Part shown: positions 1 to 9,182 of the stretch, one piece after another
How the letters are laid out: every line of letters begins with the position of its first letter
Numbering within the stretch: the stretch's first letter is position 1
Assembly (NCBI GenBank): GCA_016783825.1
Contig: JADHVV010000016.1
Coordinates: forward strand, 1 to 39,328
DNA: 39,328 nt
Source of the DNA: Candidatus Zhuqueibacterota bacterium
Lineage (GTDB): Bacteria > Zhuqueibacterota > Zhuqueibacteria > Thermofontimicrobiales > Thermofontimicrobiaceae
Direction of reading: 5' to 3'
Notes under the pieces: generated by a model
Databases searched by the model: none
The model's input: only the letters and a program-made list of their open reading frames with translations
What the model was told of the DNA's origin: nothing
Translations under genes and position numbers: made by a program

Positions 1-1134
1 GATATTTTCTATGGCAAACGGAAAGTCTGAAAGAATATTGTAATCGCGCATTGAGGAGCCACTTATTTTTATAGTCGCATCTATTGTGGCTGGCAATTTT
101 GCCGGGATGTAAAGTTTAAGGTTGCCTCCAGACGACCTCAGCGTAACATGGTGATCTTTGCTAAAATCGGTTAAAGTCATTTCAGCTTCAACATCTCCGC
201 CAGAGGTTGCTGCTTCGATAAATCCTTTAATGTCTTCCAATTTAATATCACCGCCGGAAGTTTTTGCTTTGATTCCATTTAAAACATTGTCTGCTTCTAT
301 ATCGCCGCCGGATGTTTTAGCATTAATCACATCGTTTATATTCTTAAGTTCAATATCCCCGCCTGATGTACTGACAGCAAGCGATCCTTTACTGCCATTA
401 ACGATAATATCACCACCTGATGTATGAGCGTCAATTTCAGCGCCCACATTTGTCAATTCAATAGTTCCGCCCGAAGTTTTAGCGACTACTTTTGCCTTGT
501 TGTTTTTTATTTCAATGTCGCCGCCGGATGTTTTGGCATTAACTTCGCCTTCAACATCAAGTAACTCAATATCACCTCCGGAAGTCTTAACAGTTACGTC
601 TTTGGTTGTCTTTTCAACTGTTACATCCCCGCCGGAAGTTTTGGCGTTTACCACACCATCAATCTTTTTAATGTTCAGATCACCACCAGAAGTGTTTAAT
701 TTCACCTCACCTTGAAGATCGGCAACAGAAACATCGCCGCCTTTTGTGTCAACATCAACATTAAACACGGTTGGCACAACTATCTTGAATTTACTGCTCA
801 TATAAGAGCGGTAGCTGCCTTCAGCGCCTACTTTGACTGTATTGCCGCTTTGCTTGTAAATAGATTTTAAATCCTTCAAAACAGCTTTTGCCTCATGCTC
901 TGTGTAAACATCCATTTTTCGTGTTTCATTAATTTGGACAACATTTTTGTTCCATGTTGTAATGTGAACATCGCCGCGGATATCATCCATTATGAGATTA
1001 CCGCCTTTTGAAACATCAAATTTCTTTTCAATTTCAGCCACATAATAGCGCCCGGCTTTTTTAAGGTCTTGCGCGAATAATAATGTTGAAATTAAAACAA
1101 GAACAAGAACGAAGAAAAACATTTTGCTTTTCAT
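1..1134 (-). CDS. DUF4097-type beta-solenoid secreted protein, partial at left edge
   Basis: Open reading frame of 378 codons without a stop, running off the left edge. It starts at ATG 1134-1132 behind a good GGAGG ribosome site. Residues 1-22 form a signal peptide ending LLFAQ. From about residue 130 to 335 there are eleven copies of an exactly 18-residue unit built on [T/K]SGGD[I/V], the last ones reading KTSGGDIE and ATSGGDVE, then a degenerate SSGGN copy. This matches the DUF4097/adhesin-like beta-strand repeat family, which forms a right-handed beta solenoid. It lies downstream of an ECF sigma/anti-sigma pair on the same strand, so it is probably a regulon member at the cell envelope. 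The molecular role is unknown. Plus-strand frames here show SPPDV-type repeats, which are only the antisense image of this gene. Confidence 0.85.
   Translation of the reverse strand, partial: MKSKMFFFVLVLVLISTLLFAQDLKKAGRYYVAEIEKKFDVSKGGNLIMDDIRGDVHITTWNKNVVQINETRKMDVYTEHEAKAVLKDLKSIYKQSGNTVKVGAEGSYRSYMSSKFKIVVPTVFNVDVDTKGGDVSVADLQGEVKLNTSGGDLNIKKIDGVVNAKTSGGDVTVEKTTKDVTVKTSGGDIELLDVEGEVNAKTSGGDIEIKNNKAKVVAKTSGGTIELTNVGAEIDAHTSGGDIIVNGSKGSLAVSTSGGDIELKNINDVINAKTSGGDIEADNVLNGIKAKTSGGDIKLEDIKGFIEAATSGGDVEAEMTLTDFSKDHHVTLRSSGGNLKLYIPAKLPATIDATIKISGSSMRDYNILSDFPFAIENI
130..770 (-). repeat. 54-bp in-gene tandem repeat (18 aa unit)
   Basis: About eleven consecutive 54-base units encode the SGGD solenoid of the DUF4097 protein. 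Every spacing between successive TSGGD motifs that I counted is exactly 18 codons, with no indels, while the intervening residues vary. Such an array is a likely place for recombination that changes copy number. Confidence 0.85.
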
Positions 1135-1219
1135 AATTTGTACCTCCGGTTAGTAATTTAAAGTAGTTTTGGTTTAATTATTAATATGAAATTTCAAAGT
1201 AAGTATTAATTTTAAAAAA

Positions 1220-1280
1220 GTGGCAGTTGCAGTAGCAGTCAGTTAGCTCTAAAACTGCCACTGCTACTGCCACTGCCACT
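1220..1280. repeat. Imperfect inverted repeat built from GGCAGT hexamers
   Basis: The left arm (1220-1245) consists of hexamers GGCAGT TGCAGT AGCAGT. The right arm (1252-1280) is its near reverse complement. It sits between the anti-sigma gene and the DUF4097 gene and could fold as a stem-loop in their transcript. There is no U-tract, so a simple Rho-independent terminator is unlikely. It belongs with the other short-period intergenic repeats in this window. Confidence 0.7.
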
Positions 1281-1284
1281 TGTA

Positions 1285-2241
1285 TTAATCCGGCACGTCA
1301 GGATTTTCTGTTCGTTGTAACATAATTGCTGCTTTGGATCGAACATATTCGCTGGTGTCATTTTTAGCTGCATTAAAAATAATCGGATCCAGCGAACCGT
1401 TTCTCAATTTACTTAAACCATCAATGGCTTCATTGCGTATGGCTGAATTTTTTTCTTTTAACAGCACATGGATCAGGGCATTTGTTACTACGGTTTTTAT
1501 TGAAGTATTGACAGGCGTATCAGTCAATAGCCGAATCGCTTTTAAACGGATACCAGGATTTTCATCATTTTCCAAAACCTCTACTAAGGCATTTATAACG
1601 TGCTCATCATAAGATCTTGTCAAAGATAGGGCGCTAACGGTTTTTAAACGAATGTTTGGTCTTTCTTCGGAGATTAAAGTTCGCGCCAACAATTGTTTTA
1701 TTTCCGGTCTTTCCATATCACCCTGAACAGTTAGCTGTTTCGTCGTATTCAATTTCATCACAACCTGGCGGGTATCAGGATTATAATCTATTGATTCAAC
1801 ACTGGCAATGTTCGTTTCTGACAATGGTGGAAACTGCTGCCTTGCAAGGTCTTCTTCCAGTGGTTCTGCTTTGAATAGTAAGTTACCGAACAAAATCCCA
1901 ATTAATAACATTGCCACTGCTGTAGAGAATCGCAGCGCTGGAGAAAAATTCAAAGAAAGCATCTCCCACATTTTTTTCTTCCAATTTATTCTATATTTAT
2001 GTTGCGTGGCTAATAACAACCTTTGGTGCAGCTCGGTACGATTCTGCTCGAGAAACGAAGCTGTGGGCTTTAATTGGATTTTTGTATCAAGCAGAATTTT
2101 TGACTCATTTATTTCTTCTAAGTTAAGCACACAATCAGGACACCCTTGCAAATGATCGTTCAACTCACTTTTCTGGTTTTCGTTAAGTTCATCGTAAAGT
2201 TGTAACCACATTAATTGGCGATATTTTTCACATTGATTCAT
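1285..2241 (-). CDS. Anti-sigma factor with zinc finger, one TM helix and HEAT-repeat C-terminus
   Basis: 318 aa. The N-terminus carries the anti-sigma zinc motif H-x3-C-x2-C (His30, Cys34, Cys37). One membrane helix lies at about residues 102-122 and a C-terminal region at about 185-310 has HEAT-like helical repeats with recurring R-x-K-A/E-A patterns. A cytoplasmic zinc domain would hold the sigma factor, while the HEAT part would sit outside the inner membrane and could sense a partner. The start has a GAGGAG site and lies 12 bases after the sigma gene stop, so the two are co-transcribed. Zinc-type anti-sigma factors usually lack a HEAT module, making this fusion less usual. The family is clear; the signal sensed is unknown. 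Confidence 0.85.
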   Translation of the reverse strand: MNQCEKYRQLMWLQLYDELNENQKSELNDHLQGCPDCVLNLEEINESKILLDTKIQLKPTASFLEQNRTELHQRLLLATQHKYRINWKKKMWEMLSLNFSPALRFSTAVAMLLIGILFGNLLFKAEPLEEDLARQQFPPLSETNIASVESIDYNPDTRQVVMKLNTTKQLTVQGDMERPEIKQLLARTLISEERPNIRLKTVSALSLTRSYDEHVINALVEVLENDENPGIRLKAIRLLTDTPVNTSIKTVVTNALIHVLLKEKNSAIRNEAIDGLSKLRNGSLDPIIFNAAKNDTSEYVRSKAAIMLQRTENPDVPD

Positions 2242-2253
2242 AACAGCTCCTCA

Positions 2254-2829
2254 CTAATTCAATCTAAATTCCTTCAATTCTTTTTTCAACTTTTGCAGGG
2301 AACGAAATAAATAATTTTTAACCGTACCTTCAGCACAATTCAGGATTTCAGCTATCTCAGCTAATTTGTATCCATGATAATGCCGTAATACAAAAACCGC
2401 TTTTTGTTTTGGCGACAGGAGGTTGATTGATCGCTGGATATGTTTGCCTAATTCCATGTCTAACAGATGCTTCTCCGGGTTATCAGAATTGTTTTGAATA
2501 GTAATTTCTGCATCATGTTTGTTTTCTTCTATGTAATTCTCAAGCGTTTCTTTCTGCTGAGAAGTTCGTTTTTTACGATAATTAATAGATGTATTCACTG
2601 CTATTCGAAATAGCCAGGTATAAAATTTACTCTGAAATCTGAATTTTTTAATCGTTAAAAATACTTTCATAAAAACGTCTTGATAAACATCCCGGGCATC
2701 TTCAGCATCATTCAGCATATTGAAGATAATGGACATTACCTTATCTTCGTATCGTTTGACCAATTCTTCAAATGCTGCTATGTTTCCCCGCTGCGCTTTT
2801 CGGATCAAAAGCTCTTCATCTTGATTCAT
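2254..2829 (-). CDS. ECF-family RNA polymerase sigma factor (sigma-70, RpoE-like)
   Basis: 191 aa, the usual ECF length. Region 2 is seen as DARDVYQDVFMKVF followed by F..WLFRIAVNTSINYRKKR (about residues 40-87). Region 4 is the C-terminal helix-turn-helix with KLAEIAEILNCAEGTVKNY (about 155-173). A long acidic linker separates them. It directs RNA polymerase to a small regulon and should be held inactive by the anti-sigma factor encoded immediately downstream. A possible self-regulated promoter lies just upstream. Start ATG 2829 has only a weak GGGAA ribosome site. Confidence 0.93.
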   Translation of the reverse strand: MNQDEELLIRKAQRGNIAAFEELVKRYEDKVMSIIFNMLNDAEDARDVYQDVFMKVFLTIKKFRFQSKFYTWLFRIAVNTSINYRKKRTSQQKETLENYIEENKHDAEITIQNNSDNPEKHLLDMELGKHIQRSINLLSPKQKAVFVLRHYHGYKLAEIAEILNCAEGTVKNYLFRSLQKLKKELKEFRLN

Positions 2830-2853
2830 CTTTTATTCCCAATTGTCAATGTA

Positions 2854-2883
2854 TTAGACATTTATTTTATAAAATGGTTTGCA
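2854..2883 (-). promoter_or_regulatory. Candidate ECF-type promoter upstream of the sigma gene
   Basis: On the minus strand, TGCAAAC (2883-2877) is followed after 17 bases by GTCTAA (2859-2854). This resembles ECF promoters of the GGAAC/TGAAAC - N16-17 - GTCTAA kind. Transcription would begin about 20 bases before the sigma ATG, fitting autoregulation. The -35 match is imperfect. Confidence 0.35.
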
Positions 2884-2937
2884 TCCTTCTATAGTATTAC
2901 AAGTTAAATCTTCGTTTTTTATGCAAAAAAATTTTTA

Positions 2938-3104
2938 CCACAAAGGTCACAAAGGAGGCACAAAGAACTCAAAGAAGAACAAAAACATGATACGAATTTA
3001 ATAGTGATAATACAATTTAAATCAATAGAAATTCATTTTATTTTTTTTCTTTCTTGGTGAATCCGTCGCGGCGGATGGATTCTTTGTGTCCTTTGTGGTT
3101 AATT
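2938..3104. repeat. Inverted pair of 9-base-period ACAAAGG repeats
   Basis: The left block repeats CACAAAGG/CTCAAAG at a 9-base period (2940-2976). The right block is the inverted version with CTTTGTGTCCTTTGTGG (about 3082-3104). This kind of interspersed intergenic repeat is known from many environmental bacterial genomes. No coding role is apparent. Confidence 0.65.
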
Positions 3105-3561
3105 TTTTTTGCAGTTTCGCCGCGCTAGGATTTAAATTTTTCGTTATAAATAATAATTGATTTATTAGTGCCTTGACTGTATCAACTTATGACAGTTAAC
3201 CCTTAAAAATTTAAAAAGGTTATATTTCATTTTGAAATACTTAACTGCTCAATTTTCGATCAATTTTTAATTTTAAATTCTTTAGTGCTTCAATTTAAAT
3301 CACTTATATTTTTATTAAATCGTAACCTTTTATTTTACATTAAGATATAATGCCTATCAAGTTGTTTAATTTCAAGCAGTTATTCTTTCGATTGAATTTT
3401 AAATTAATTGAAACTTTTGGCATAATAATTGAAAGAAAGGAAAGGATTTTAGTCTCTATATTATGCTCAGCAAGAGCAAATTAATATTTTCTTTTACAAA
3501 AATCAAATATTTTTTTTGATAACTCATTGAAACAATTTAAAAATCACAAAAAGGTTCGGTT

Positions 3562-4599
3562 TTGAAGAAATTTATTTTATTTTTCTTTTTTAGTTTTACT
3601 TTAATTTTTACAAATGCGGGTTTATGCCAAATTTCTTATAGCGGTGGGAAAGGATTATACAAAGTTTTAGAAGCTGATCCTATAAGAGCTGCTGATATTT
3701 ATTTTAGCACTAACATGTCATCTTTTATGAGAGAAGAACCTGGCGCTAAGGTGCTAACAAAGTACTTCAATTTTAATACAAATTTGACCGTTGGATTGGC
3801 AAACTATTTGGAATGTTTTGTTAATTTTGTGCCTCACCGGGATGACCAACAGAATCTTTACGGAACAATTGGTGATACGCATTTCGGACTGAAATATTTA
3901 ACGCCTCTTTCATCAAGCGTATTTAAATTGGGAGTAGCCGGTACTTATAAATTCCCAACAGCCGTGATACCAAATCTCCCTTTCGAGGTTTTCTCAACAG
4001 ACAAACCTGCCTGGGCTATTAAAGCGTTATTATCGCTTGATTTTTTACCGGTAATGCCAAGCATGCCATTGAAATTCAATTTGAATTTTGGTTACATAGA
4101 TCATAATATTTATGATGAATATTTTTATTCTAAAATCGATCAGCTTTTATTTGGCACTGGATTCAAGTATTCAATTCGCTCTCTACATTTATACACTGAG
4201 TATTCCGGAGAAGTTTTTTTCAATAATCCGACGCAGGTAAAATTTAACCAAAACTCCATGCGTATAACCCAAGGAATCCGCTTCTTAGGCCCCTGGAACA
4301 ATATAGTTAATATAGCATTTAATTTATCTTTTACTAAATATGATTCTCTTAAAAATTTAGATATTTTTCACAAGGAATATGCAACCTGGGAGCTAAAAAT
4401 CGGTATTTCTCATCGTTTTACGGTTTATAAGTATTTTGATAAATCAGCCAAACTTGAGAAAAAAAGACGTGAAGAAGAACGGCGGAAATTAGAAGCAATT
4501 AAGAAGAAACGACAAAATGTCAAAAAAGATTTAAAAAAAATGAAAGATGAACTTGATAAGAAGAAAAAGAAAAATGGGTCGGGGAAAAAATCGGGTTGA
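3562..4599 (+). CDS. Predicted outer-membrane beta-barrel protein with basic C-terminal tail
   Basis: 345 aa from a TTG start; no better ATG lies nearby and the signal peptide begins at once (residues 1-22, hydrophobic run then GLCQ). The middle, about 25-295, is rich in alternating aromatic/hydrophobic strands (for example LKFNLNFGYIDHN), as in outer-membrane barrels. The last 50 residues are a Lys/Arg/Glu-rich helix (EKKRREEERRKLEAIKKK). It is the first gene of a run of same-strand genes ending in a TolQ/TolR/AgmX motor set, and its stop overlaps the next gene's TTG start. By position it could be the outer-membrane part of that envelope complex. No family is recognised with certainty. Confidence 0.7.
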   Translation: MKKFILFFFFSFTLIFTNAGLCQISYSGGKGLYKVLEADPIRAADIYFSTNMSSFMREEPGAKVLTKYFNFNTNLTVGLANYLECFVNFVPHRDDQQNLYGTIGDTHFGLKYLTPLSSSVFKLGVAGTYKFPTAVIPNLPFEVFSTDKPAWAIKALLSLDFLPVMPSMPLKFNLNFGYIDHNIYDEYFYSKIDQLLFGTGFKYSIRSLHLYTEYSGEVFFNNPTQVKFNQNSMRITQGIRFLGPWNNIVNIAFNLSFTKYDSLKNLDIFHKEYATWELKIGISHRFTVYKYFDKSAKLEKKRREEERRKLEAIKKKRQNVKKDLKKMKDELDKKKKKNGSGKKSG

Positions 4600-6038
4600 C
4601 AGCTATGCTATCTTCTAAATACTTTGGAAATATATCTCTTAAAAAAGCTGTTTTTTTGAGCCTTTCCATAATAATAATGTTTCAGCCTGCTATTAGCGAC
4701 GTCTCTGTTTTTGCCAAAACGAAACGAGTATCTGCAATATTGCCAACTTCACGACAAGATACTCGCAGCGACAAAGAAATGGAAGTGCTTGCCAATAAGA
4801 TCTACGACAGAGGTGTTCGTTTATTTAAAAGGGAAGAGTATTGGAACTGCGCACAAGAATTCATTATAATTATGGATTTCTTTCCGCAATTTAGCAAGAT
4901 GGATAAAGTGGTTAATTATTTGGGCCATTGTCTATTTCAGGAAGAATTAACGCTTGCATCTATCCGAATGTTTAATTATCTTTTAAAAAATTACAGAAAC
5001 AGTAAGCATATTCCTGATGCTTTGCTTGGTTTGGAAAGAGCTTTTTATCAACAAAATGATTACAAACAAGCATTAAGAGTATATTATGCAATAATAAAAA
5101 AACCCGCCCGGTATAAAAACATTTTAGATGAGGCGCGCTACATTGCCGGAAAATGCCATTACCATCTAAAAAATTATGACATCTCGGTAAGTATCTTTAA
5201 AAAAGTTGATAACCACAGTAAGTTTTATGATAGCGCATTATACACCATGGCGCTCTCATACTTGAAAAAATCCAATGTTGCCGTAGCTGTTGATTACTTT
5301 CAGAAAATTATTTCACTACCCATCATTAATGGTGAGCGGCGAGATATTGTTGATAATGCCCGTTTAACTTTAGGATTAATTTATTATGAATTAAATTCTT
5401 TTCAAGCTGCAATTTACCAATTATCAAAAATATCACCTGAACATGAGCATTACCAGGATGCGCTTTTGGGATTGGGATGGGCTTATTTAAAATTGGAAGA
5501 CTATAATAACGTTATCAAATATTTGAATAATCTCACAAAAGAATTTCCGAACACAGCAAATGCTGAGGAATCCTATTTTTTATTAGGTCAGGCTTATATT
5601 TACCAGGGTCAGTATGATGAGTCTCTGAAAGCCTATAAAACAATAGTTGATCTTTACCCTGAAAAGAAGAATATGCCGGGTTTGCTTCTTAAGGTGAATA
5701 ATAGTTTGCGGCAAGAAAACAATCGTGTCGAAGAATTAAAAGTAAAAATTTTAGTAGAAGAAACAAAACTTTTGGATGCCATGCCCCTGGTCGGACCAGG
5801 AAAAGAAATTCCGAGATATCTCATTAATAAGAAAAAAGAGCTAAAAGATTTTAGAGAAAAAATGATCGCCAATCTTTTAAATGAAAGAGATCATTTGCTC
5901 TTCATGAAAAAAAATATTGATGAATTAACAAAATTGGTGGAACGTAAGGAACTTCGTAAAGATTGGCGCAGCTTTGCTGAATATGGAATATCAAGAGCGC
6001 TCTTTCTTAAAGAAATGTCAGTATTGCGGGGAAACTAA
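4596..6038 (+). CDS. Secreted TPR-repeat protein with C-terminal coiled coil
   Basis: 480 aa from TTG 4596, which overlaps the previous stop as TTGA; ATG 4605 is an equally likely start giving a clean signal region (hydrophobic stretch, then AISDVSVFAK). From about residue 50 to 360 there are about eight TPR-like helix pairs, for example YLKLEDYNNVIKYLNNL and AYIYQGQYDESLKAYKTIV. The rest (about 365-470) is charged and helical, probably coiled coil. TPR proteins of this type act as periplasmic or outer-membrane-attached scaffolds. It is translationally coupled to the barrel protein before it and precedes a second, larger TPR protein. Confidence 0.8.
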   Translation: MTAMLSSKYFGNISLKKAVFLSLSIIIMFQPAISDVSVFAKTKRVSAILPTSRQDTRSDKEMEVLANKIYDRGVRLFKREEYWNCAQEFIIIMDFFPQFSKMDKVVNYLGHCLFQEELTLASIRMFNYLLKNYRNSKHIPDALLGLERAFYQQNDYKQALRVYYAIIKKPARYKNILDEARYIAGKCHYHLKNYDISVSIFKKVDNHSKFYDSALYTMALSYLKKSNVAVAVDYFQKIISLPIINGERRDIVDNARLTLGLIYYELNSFQAAIYQLSKISPEHEHYQDALLGLGWAYLKLEDYNNVIKYLNNLTKEFPNTANAEESYFLLGQAYIYQGQYDESLKAYKTIVDLYPEKKNMPGLLLKVNNSLRQENNRVEELKVKILVEETKLLDAMPLVGPGKEIPRYLINKKKELKDFREKMIANLLNERDHLLFMKKNIDELTKLVERKELRKDWRSFAEYGISRALFLKEMSVLRGN

Positions 6039-6143
6039 TGGGGATTAAATAACTTGGACATTTCAACTTACATCACTATTAAAAAATAGAAATTTTGAGG
6101 GATAAAACGGGTAATCCTCCTTCGGCGGATTTCTATTATCATA

Positions 6144-9100
6144 ATGATTCGCCTTGGAGAACTTATTTTATCCAACCCCCCTAAATTAATTAACGGAAAT
6201 AATATGCCAACGTTTGAATTGCCTGTATATAAAAAATTGAATTACATTTTCTTATTCTTAGTTGTACCTATTTTATTTTCAGGGACGAACCAGGTTTTTG
6301 GACAGGCGATAAATAATATAAAGTCACCGAAATTTCCCAGGAAGTATGAACTGAAAGACACGACAAACACAATTGATATTGCCAATTTAAATAAAACGAT
6401 CAGTCACCAGGAACAAATGATCGCTAAATATCCAAATGAACCTTTTATTCCCCATGTCATGTTGGACTTAGCAGAACTAACCGCAAGTAAATCCCGGTTT
6501 GAATTCACAAAAGAGATGGAGCAATATGATCTGGATATTGAAAAATATGAAAAGGGCGAGACTTTTCGCGAACCAATTTTGCCAAGAGTAAGTTACAAAA
6601 AAACGATTGAAACATGTTACAAATTATTAGAGAAATATCCGAATTTTCCTTTAAAAGATAAAATTTTATATCGACTTGCTATCTCTCATCTCGACGAGGG
6701 AAACCAGGAAAAAGCTAAAGACTACTTCCAGAAGTTGATCTTTGAAACACCAGACAGCCCGAAATTTTCAGAGGCACATTTCAGGCTTGGAGAATATTAT
6801 TTTAATAGAAGAGATTTTTTTAAAGCTAACAAACAATATGAACACTTATTGGAAAAATGGGACAATCCCTATTTTAATTACGCACTTTACAAATTGGGAT
6901 GGTCTTATTTTAATGTTAATGATTTTAGCAATTCAATTTCCACCTTTATCTACCTGATCAGTGACATCACATTAATGGAAACAATGAATACTGAACTATT
7001 AGGGAAAACCAAGGCTGACGTAAGAAACGAGGCTATTGACTATATTGCCCATTCTTTAACGGAGTATGAAGGACCTGCAAGGATCAAAGATCTTTTGAGT
7101 AAAGATGAAACACAAAGTTATGCCATTGATGTGCTAAAAAAAATGGGAGATATCTATAAAAAACGAAATTTTTATAATGAGGCAATAAGCACTTACCAGA
7201 TGCTGCTCGAATTATATCCTTTTTATTCTGAGGCGCCTTTGATTCAAAAAGAGATCATTCAGTGTTTTGAAAACGGCATGGATGAAGACCTTGCAGCCAG
7301 AGCTAAAGATGTTTTTGTGAAAAAATATGGACCTAATAGTGATTGGTTAAAACAGCACCCTGAAGGAAAAACGAGAGACGATGCAGTTACACTCTCCGAA
7401 GAAATGTTATATTCGTTGGGCACACATTACCAGGCAAAAGCGCAGGAAAAAAACAGGGAAAGAGAATATAACCTGGCAATTGAAAAACACGAAGATTTTT
7501 TAATAAAATTCAGAGACAGTGAAAAAGCTTTTCGGGTAAATTATTATTTAGCCGAGTGTTATTATGAAATTAGTGAATTCGACAAAGCTGCTGATGAATA
7601 TTATAAAGTGATAACTTATTATGGCGATAATGAATTTTTTGAAGATGCTGCTTATAATAGAATATTATCGTATTATCAATTATTAGACGATACGGCTGCC
7701 AAAGATTCGGCGACTTATTATATTGAAGATTTCATTGGCGGCGGCGAAACAATCATGCCTGTAAAGGTAAGCAATGAAGCGCAATTTAAGCTCCTTCGTG
7801 CTTGTAATGATTTTATCCGGCAACTTCCCGGCAGCAAGAACGTGTTAGAAGTATTAATGAAATACGCGGAAACTCTTTATGAATTAAATAAGTGGGGTAT
7901 GGCGGCAAAGATTTATGAGATCACTGTCAGTCCGGAATATCGAAAATCCCCGTTTTATGGTCAATCTATAAACATGATTGCCCAGTGCTATCTTAAAATG
8001 GGAGAATATGCTGAATCAGAGAAATGGTTCAATAATTTAGCGGACGCTTTCCCTGACTCTGCTCAATATGTAAAGAGAGCAAAAAAAATGGTTGCAACAG
8101 CCAAATTCAAAGTGGCTGAAAATTTAAAAGACAAAGGCAAAACAAACCAGGCAGCGGTAAACTTTTTAAAACTTGCCTTTAGCACCGGGGATGAAAAAAT
8201 TGCTAAGGCGGCTATTTTTCAAGCAGCAAATCAATTTGAAGAGGCGGGTGATATAAAGAAAGCTATCAGGGCTTACGAACGGATGTTAGAAGAACAGCCC
8301 AATGTTGCTTTCAAAGATGAACTTCTCATTAAGACCGGGTTGCTTTACGAGAAAAATGAAAAATGGCTGCAAGCACTAAATAATTATATGAAATTAGTGA
8401 ATCAATGCCCTGGCTCAAAATTTGCTCCTCGAGCCCTGTTAAGCGCTGCGAATTGCTACGAGTTGTTAAATTTATGGTTCAAATGCAAACAAGCTTATCG
8501 CGATTATACAAATCGGTTCGCACAAGCAGACCCTGATGATTATATTGAGGCATTATACAAAATTGGAGAAATTTCTTATAACCAGGGACCAAAAAGCAGC
8601 GCGTTAACTGAATTTAAACTGACTGTTCAAAAATTTAACGAATTAAGAAGGAAACGTGTTCCGGTGGCTGAATATTTGCCGGCTAAAGCACAATTTATGG
8701 TCGCAGAAATAAATTTTGAAAAATACAAACAGGTTAAAATTGTTCCGCCGCTGAAAGTTTCCATGAATAAAAAAACAAAACTTCTAAGCGTAGTTATTCA
8801 AGAATATCTCGAAGCGAGCAAATACCAGGTAGCTGATTGGACAACTGCTTCATTATATAAAATGGGTATGACTTTTGAGCATTTAGGCGAGACTGTTGAG
8901 AATGCACCAATACCATCTGAATATACAGAACAAGAAAAACAAACATATTCGGAAGCAATAAACAGTCAAGTAAATTCTATGAAACAAAAAGCGCTTGATT
9001 TTTACAAAGCGAATATCACAAACGCTAACAAAAATAATATTCAGAATGAATGGGTAAATTTAAGTCAAGAACGGGCAGATCAACTTAATGTTGACCTGGG

Positions 9101-9182
9101 ATTAACTCAACCCGAACTTACTCAAAAACAAAATAAACCTATGATTGTGCCAACAAAACACACTAAAGGAAGTACTCTATGA
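6144..9182 (+). CDS. Large secreted TPR-repeat protein (about 1000 aa)
   Basis: 1012 codons from ATG 6144. The in-frame ATG at 6204 is the more likely start because it puts a normal signal peptide at the N-terminus (LNYIFLFLVVPILFSGTNQV, then FGQ). TPR helix pairs cover about residues 60-870, for example YRLAISHLDEGNQEKAKDYF, FRLGEYYFNRRDFFKANKQY and AQCYLKMGEYAESEKWFNNL. The final 120 residues are Gln/Lys-rich and non-repetitive. Its stop overlaps the next ATG (ATGA). Large TPR proteins in the periplasm are known parts of the myxobacterial Glt complex; here that assignment rests on neighbourhood, not on identified orthology. Confidence 0.8.
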   Translation: MIRLGELILSNPPKLINGNNMPTFELPVYKKLNYIFLFLVVPILFSGTNQVFGQAINNIKSPKFPRKYELKDTTNTIDIANLNKTISHQEQMIAKYPNEPFIPHVMLDLAELTASKSRFEFTKEMEQYDLDIEKYEKGETFREPILPRVSYKKTIETCYKLLEKYPNFPLKDKILYRLAISHLDEGNQEKAKDYFQKLIFETPDSPKFSEAHFRLGEYYFNRRDFFKANKQYEHLLEKWDNPYFNYALYKLGWSYFNVNDFSNSISTFIYLISDITLMETMNTELLGKTKADVRNEAIDYIAHSLTEYEGPARIKDLLSKDETQSYAIDVLKKMGDIYKKRNFYNEAISTYQMLLELYPFYSEAPLIQKEIIQCFENGMDEDLAARAKDVFVKKYGPNSDWLKQHPEGKTRDDAVTLSEEMLYSLGTHYQAKAQEKNREREYNLAIEKHEDFLIKFRDSEKAFRVNYYLAECYYEISEFDKAADEYYKVITYYGDNEFFEDAAYNRILSYYQLLDDTAAKDSATYYIEDFIGGGETIMPVKVSNEAQFKLLRACNDFIRQLPGSKNVLEVLMKYAETLYELNKWGMAAKIYEITVSPEYRKSPFYGQSINMIAQCYLKMGEYAESEKWFNNLADAFPDSAQYVKRAKKMVATAKFKVAENLKDKGKTNQAAVNFLKLAFSTGDEKIAKAAIFQAANQFEEAGDIKKAIRAYERMLEEQPNVAFKDELLIKTGLLYEKNEKWLQALNNYMKLVNQCPGSKFAPRALLSAANCYELLNLWFKCKQAYRDYTNRFAQADPDDYIEALYKIGEISYNQGPKSSALTEFKLTVQKFNELRRKRVPVAEYLPAKAQFMVAEINFEKYKQVKIVPPLKVSMNKKTKLLSVVIQEYLEASKYQVADWTTASLYKMGMTFEHLGETVENAPIPSEYTEQEKQTYSEAINSQVNSMKQKALDFYKANITNANKNNIQNEWVNLSQERADQLNVDLGLTQPELTQKQNKPMIVPTKHTKGSTL

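Larger units (their letters stand above)
2830..3561. other. Long AT-rich intergenic region with an inverted ACAAAGG repeat pair
   Basis: No convincing gene is present in these 732 bases. Two blocks with CACAAAGG units about 9 bases apart face each other: one at 2938-2976 and the reverse complement (ending CTTTGTGTCCTTTGTGG) at about 3046-3104. A GC-rich hairpin, GAATCC...GGATTC, lies within the second. The rest (3120-3560) is very AT-rich and must contain the leader and promoter of the downstream plus-strand operon. I could not fix a promoter confidently. Confidence 0.7.

Noticed and set aside
158-715. Two plus-strand reading frames with regular SPPDV repeats
   Set aside because: They are the antisense image of the SGGD repeat of the minus-strand DUF4097 gene, which has a signal peptide and a strong ribosome site.
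3417-3433. TTGGCATAATAATTGAA, similar to a sigma-54 (-24/-12) promoter upstream of the motor operon
   Set aside because: The -12 GC is missing (GA instead), and no sigma-54 activator or binding site is visible. A chance match in AT-rich DNA is likely.
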